Assembly (NCBI RefSeq): GCF_020515625.1
Contig: NZ_JAIWPJ010000004.1
Location: 186,001-250,000 of the forward strand
Direction: 5' to 3'
DNA length: 64,000 nt
DNA from: Natrinema amylolyticum
GTDB taxonomy: Archaea; Halobacteriota; Halobacteria; Halobacteriales; Natrialbaceae
Shown here: piece by piece, positions 63,073 to 64,000 of the stretch
Layout of the letters: every line of letters starts with the position of its first letter
How positions within the stretch are numbered: position 1 is the first letter of the stretch
Notes under the pieces: model-generated
What the model saw: only the letters and a program-made list of their open reading frames with translations
The model's database searches: none
Told to the model about the DNA's origin: nothing
Position numbers and translations under genes: made by a program

Positions 63073-63465
63073 CTATGCATCGAGGTTCCCCTTCGAGTCC
63101 AGAATCTCGGTGAAGTGGTCGACGAACAGCGACGTCCGCTTCGAATGGCCGTCGTCGGTCGTCTCCTCGAGCGGTGCGTTCTCGAGGTTCGTCGCGAACT
63201 CCGGAGTGTGAGGGAGTTCTCCGACTACCTCGCGAACGTCGAACGTGATCGCGTTCTCGTCGTCTGTGTCGAGCCACGCGGCCGCGGTCTGTTGGTCGGT
63301 GTACTCAATGGTGTACGTCTCCCCGCCGGCCAACTTGACGATGTGCTTCATGGAATCGATCTCGAGGCTGTGATCGTCGCGCTTCAAATAGAGCGTCTCG
63401 TCGGCGATTCGGGGTTCGTATCGGGGTTGGTCTGTCGTTATGTGGTGACTGGAATCATAAGTCAT
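63073..63465 (-). CDS. Conserved haloarchaeal small protein, paralog 2
   Basis: The 130-residue protein is similar over about 120 residues to the one at 53486-53854: PRYEPRIADETLYLKRD, GGETYTIEYTDQQTAAAWL, FDVREVVGELPHTPEFATN, and RTSLFVDHFTEILDSKGNLDA at the end. The N-terminus has about ten extra residues (TYDSSHH). No function is known to me. A TATA-like GTTATTTATC (about 63472-63481) lies only about 10 bases upstream of the ATG, so the start may be imprecise. Both paralogs sit beside mobile-element or pseudogene debris. Confidence 0.8.
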   Translation of the reverse strand: MTYDSSHHITTDQPRYEPRIADETLYLKRDDHSLEIDSMKHIVKLAGGETYTIEYTDQQTAAAWLDTDDENAITFDVREVVGELPHTPEFATNLENAPLEETTDDGHSKRTSLFVDHFTEILDSKGNLDA

Positions 63466-63510
63466 GAAGAGATAAATAACGTGTTTGTTTATTTCCCTGT
63501 CTGGTACTGT

Positions 63511-64000
63511 CTAGTTCTGAACCGCCACGACTGGCGTTTTTCCGTCGGGAGTTCGATGCAGTCTATGACGGATGCAGTAATGTGCGAGCGGTTCAATCCA
63601 CTCACGGGCGCTCGCCCGACTGCCCACCTACGAGTTGCGGAAGCGACCAACGCACATTTCGATGTGTGAAACCACGGTTCAATGGGGTTTCGTTCGTATA
63701 GTTAACTGGACGACTCAGTCCAAACCTCGAGATTGCCGTCCGATAGACGAATTGATCGATGAGAAACTCAGACCCGGATAGATTGTGTCTCTCGCGGATT
63801 TTCTGGAAAATGCAGCCGCCAGATTGGTGTCGTGCCAGCCAAATAGCTCGGTTTCGAGAATCAACTGTAATTCGATATTTATTGCAGTATACACCCAAGA
63901 CCACTCACCGTTTCTTTCGACAACGGTTTCGTCAACAGTGACCCGTAACGGCATCACCGTCCGCTCGTTCTTCTCAACAACCTGTTCGTTCCTCAACTGG
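63511..64000 (-). pseudogene. IS6-family transposase pseudogene, continuing past the window edge
   Basis: The minus strand carries a decayed DDE transposase of the IS6 family. From the window edge it reads VTVDETVVERNGEWSWVYTA (first Asp), then in a second frame RERHNLSGSEFLIDQFVYRT (second Asp). NPIEPWFHT, with the catalytic Glu, lies in a third frame, and the C-terminal REWIEPLAHYCIRHRLHRTP and DGKTPVVAVQN run to a TAG at 63511-63513. At least two frameshifts are needed. The 5' part lies outside the window. Terminal inverted repeats were not identified. Confidence 0.8.

Overview
The window comes from a halophilic archaeon (class Halobacteria). The encoded proteins are rich in Asp and Glu. 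Many genes start 25-33 bases downstream of an archaeal TATA element with almost no leader. Exported proteins carry twin-arginine signals, two of them with a lipobox. The mobile-element debris (IS200/IS605-type, IS6-type, a palindromic MITE) is also typical of haloarchaeal accessory DNA. I cannot name a genus, or tell megaplasmid from chromosome.

The content is one large catabolic island for plant cell-wall polysaccharide, mostly pectin or rhamnogalacturonan and glucuronoxylan. Left part (1-14.8 kb): a DUF2264 protein, GH2 beta-galactosidase, GH88 unsaturated uronyl hydrolase, a UspA protein, a sugar isomerase plus Gfo/Idh/MocA pair, GH115 alpha-glucuronidase, a beta-helix/ricin-fold protein and a KDPG aldolase. 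From 14.8 to 16 kb there is no intact gene: it holds a MITE-like palindrome and a decayed TnpB tail. From 16 to 22.4 kb lies a peptide-type (family 5) ABC importer operon ending in a small membrane protein. From 22.5 to 27.5 kb: another small membrane protein, GH42 beta-galactosidase, D-galactonate dehydratase and a mannonate dehydratase pseudogene.

From 27.7 to 45.8 kb lies a coherent rhamnose block: GH105 unsaturated rhamnogalacturonyl hydrolase, L-rhamnose mutarotase, L-rhamnonate dehydratase with a flavin/F420-type oxidoreductase, zinc dehydrogenase, an exported beta-helix protein, a lactonase-like amidohydrolase, GH78 alpha-L-rhamnosidase, a fumarylacetoacetase-family hydrolase, two LUD/Fe-S lactate oxidation genes and a GH28 protein. 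These fit the diketo-hydrolase route known from Haloferax volcanii (L-rhamnose to pyruvate plus L-lactate), with lactate oxidation placed next to the last step. From 46 to 52 kb follow a sugar-type ABC importer operon, also ending in a small membrane protein, and a divergent IclR regulator.

The right part (52-64 kb) is much more decayed. It has an intact chemotaxis transducer, a Gfo/Idh/MocA oxidoreductase and an aldehyde dehydrogenase. Among them lie a barrel-protein pseudogene, a frameshifted beta-propeller lactonase, two truncated genes joined tail to tail, an enolase-superfamily dehydratase remnant, a diverged DNA repeat pair, two paralogous small proteins and decayed IS200/IS605-type and IS6-type remnants.

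Working model (inference): oligosaccharides are made outside, possibly with the single Tat-exported beta-helix protein, and imported by the two ABC systems. They are then cut in the cytoplasm by glycosidases that lack signal peptides, and the sugars enter non-phosphorylative oxidative pathways.
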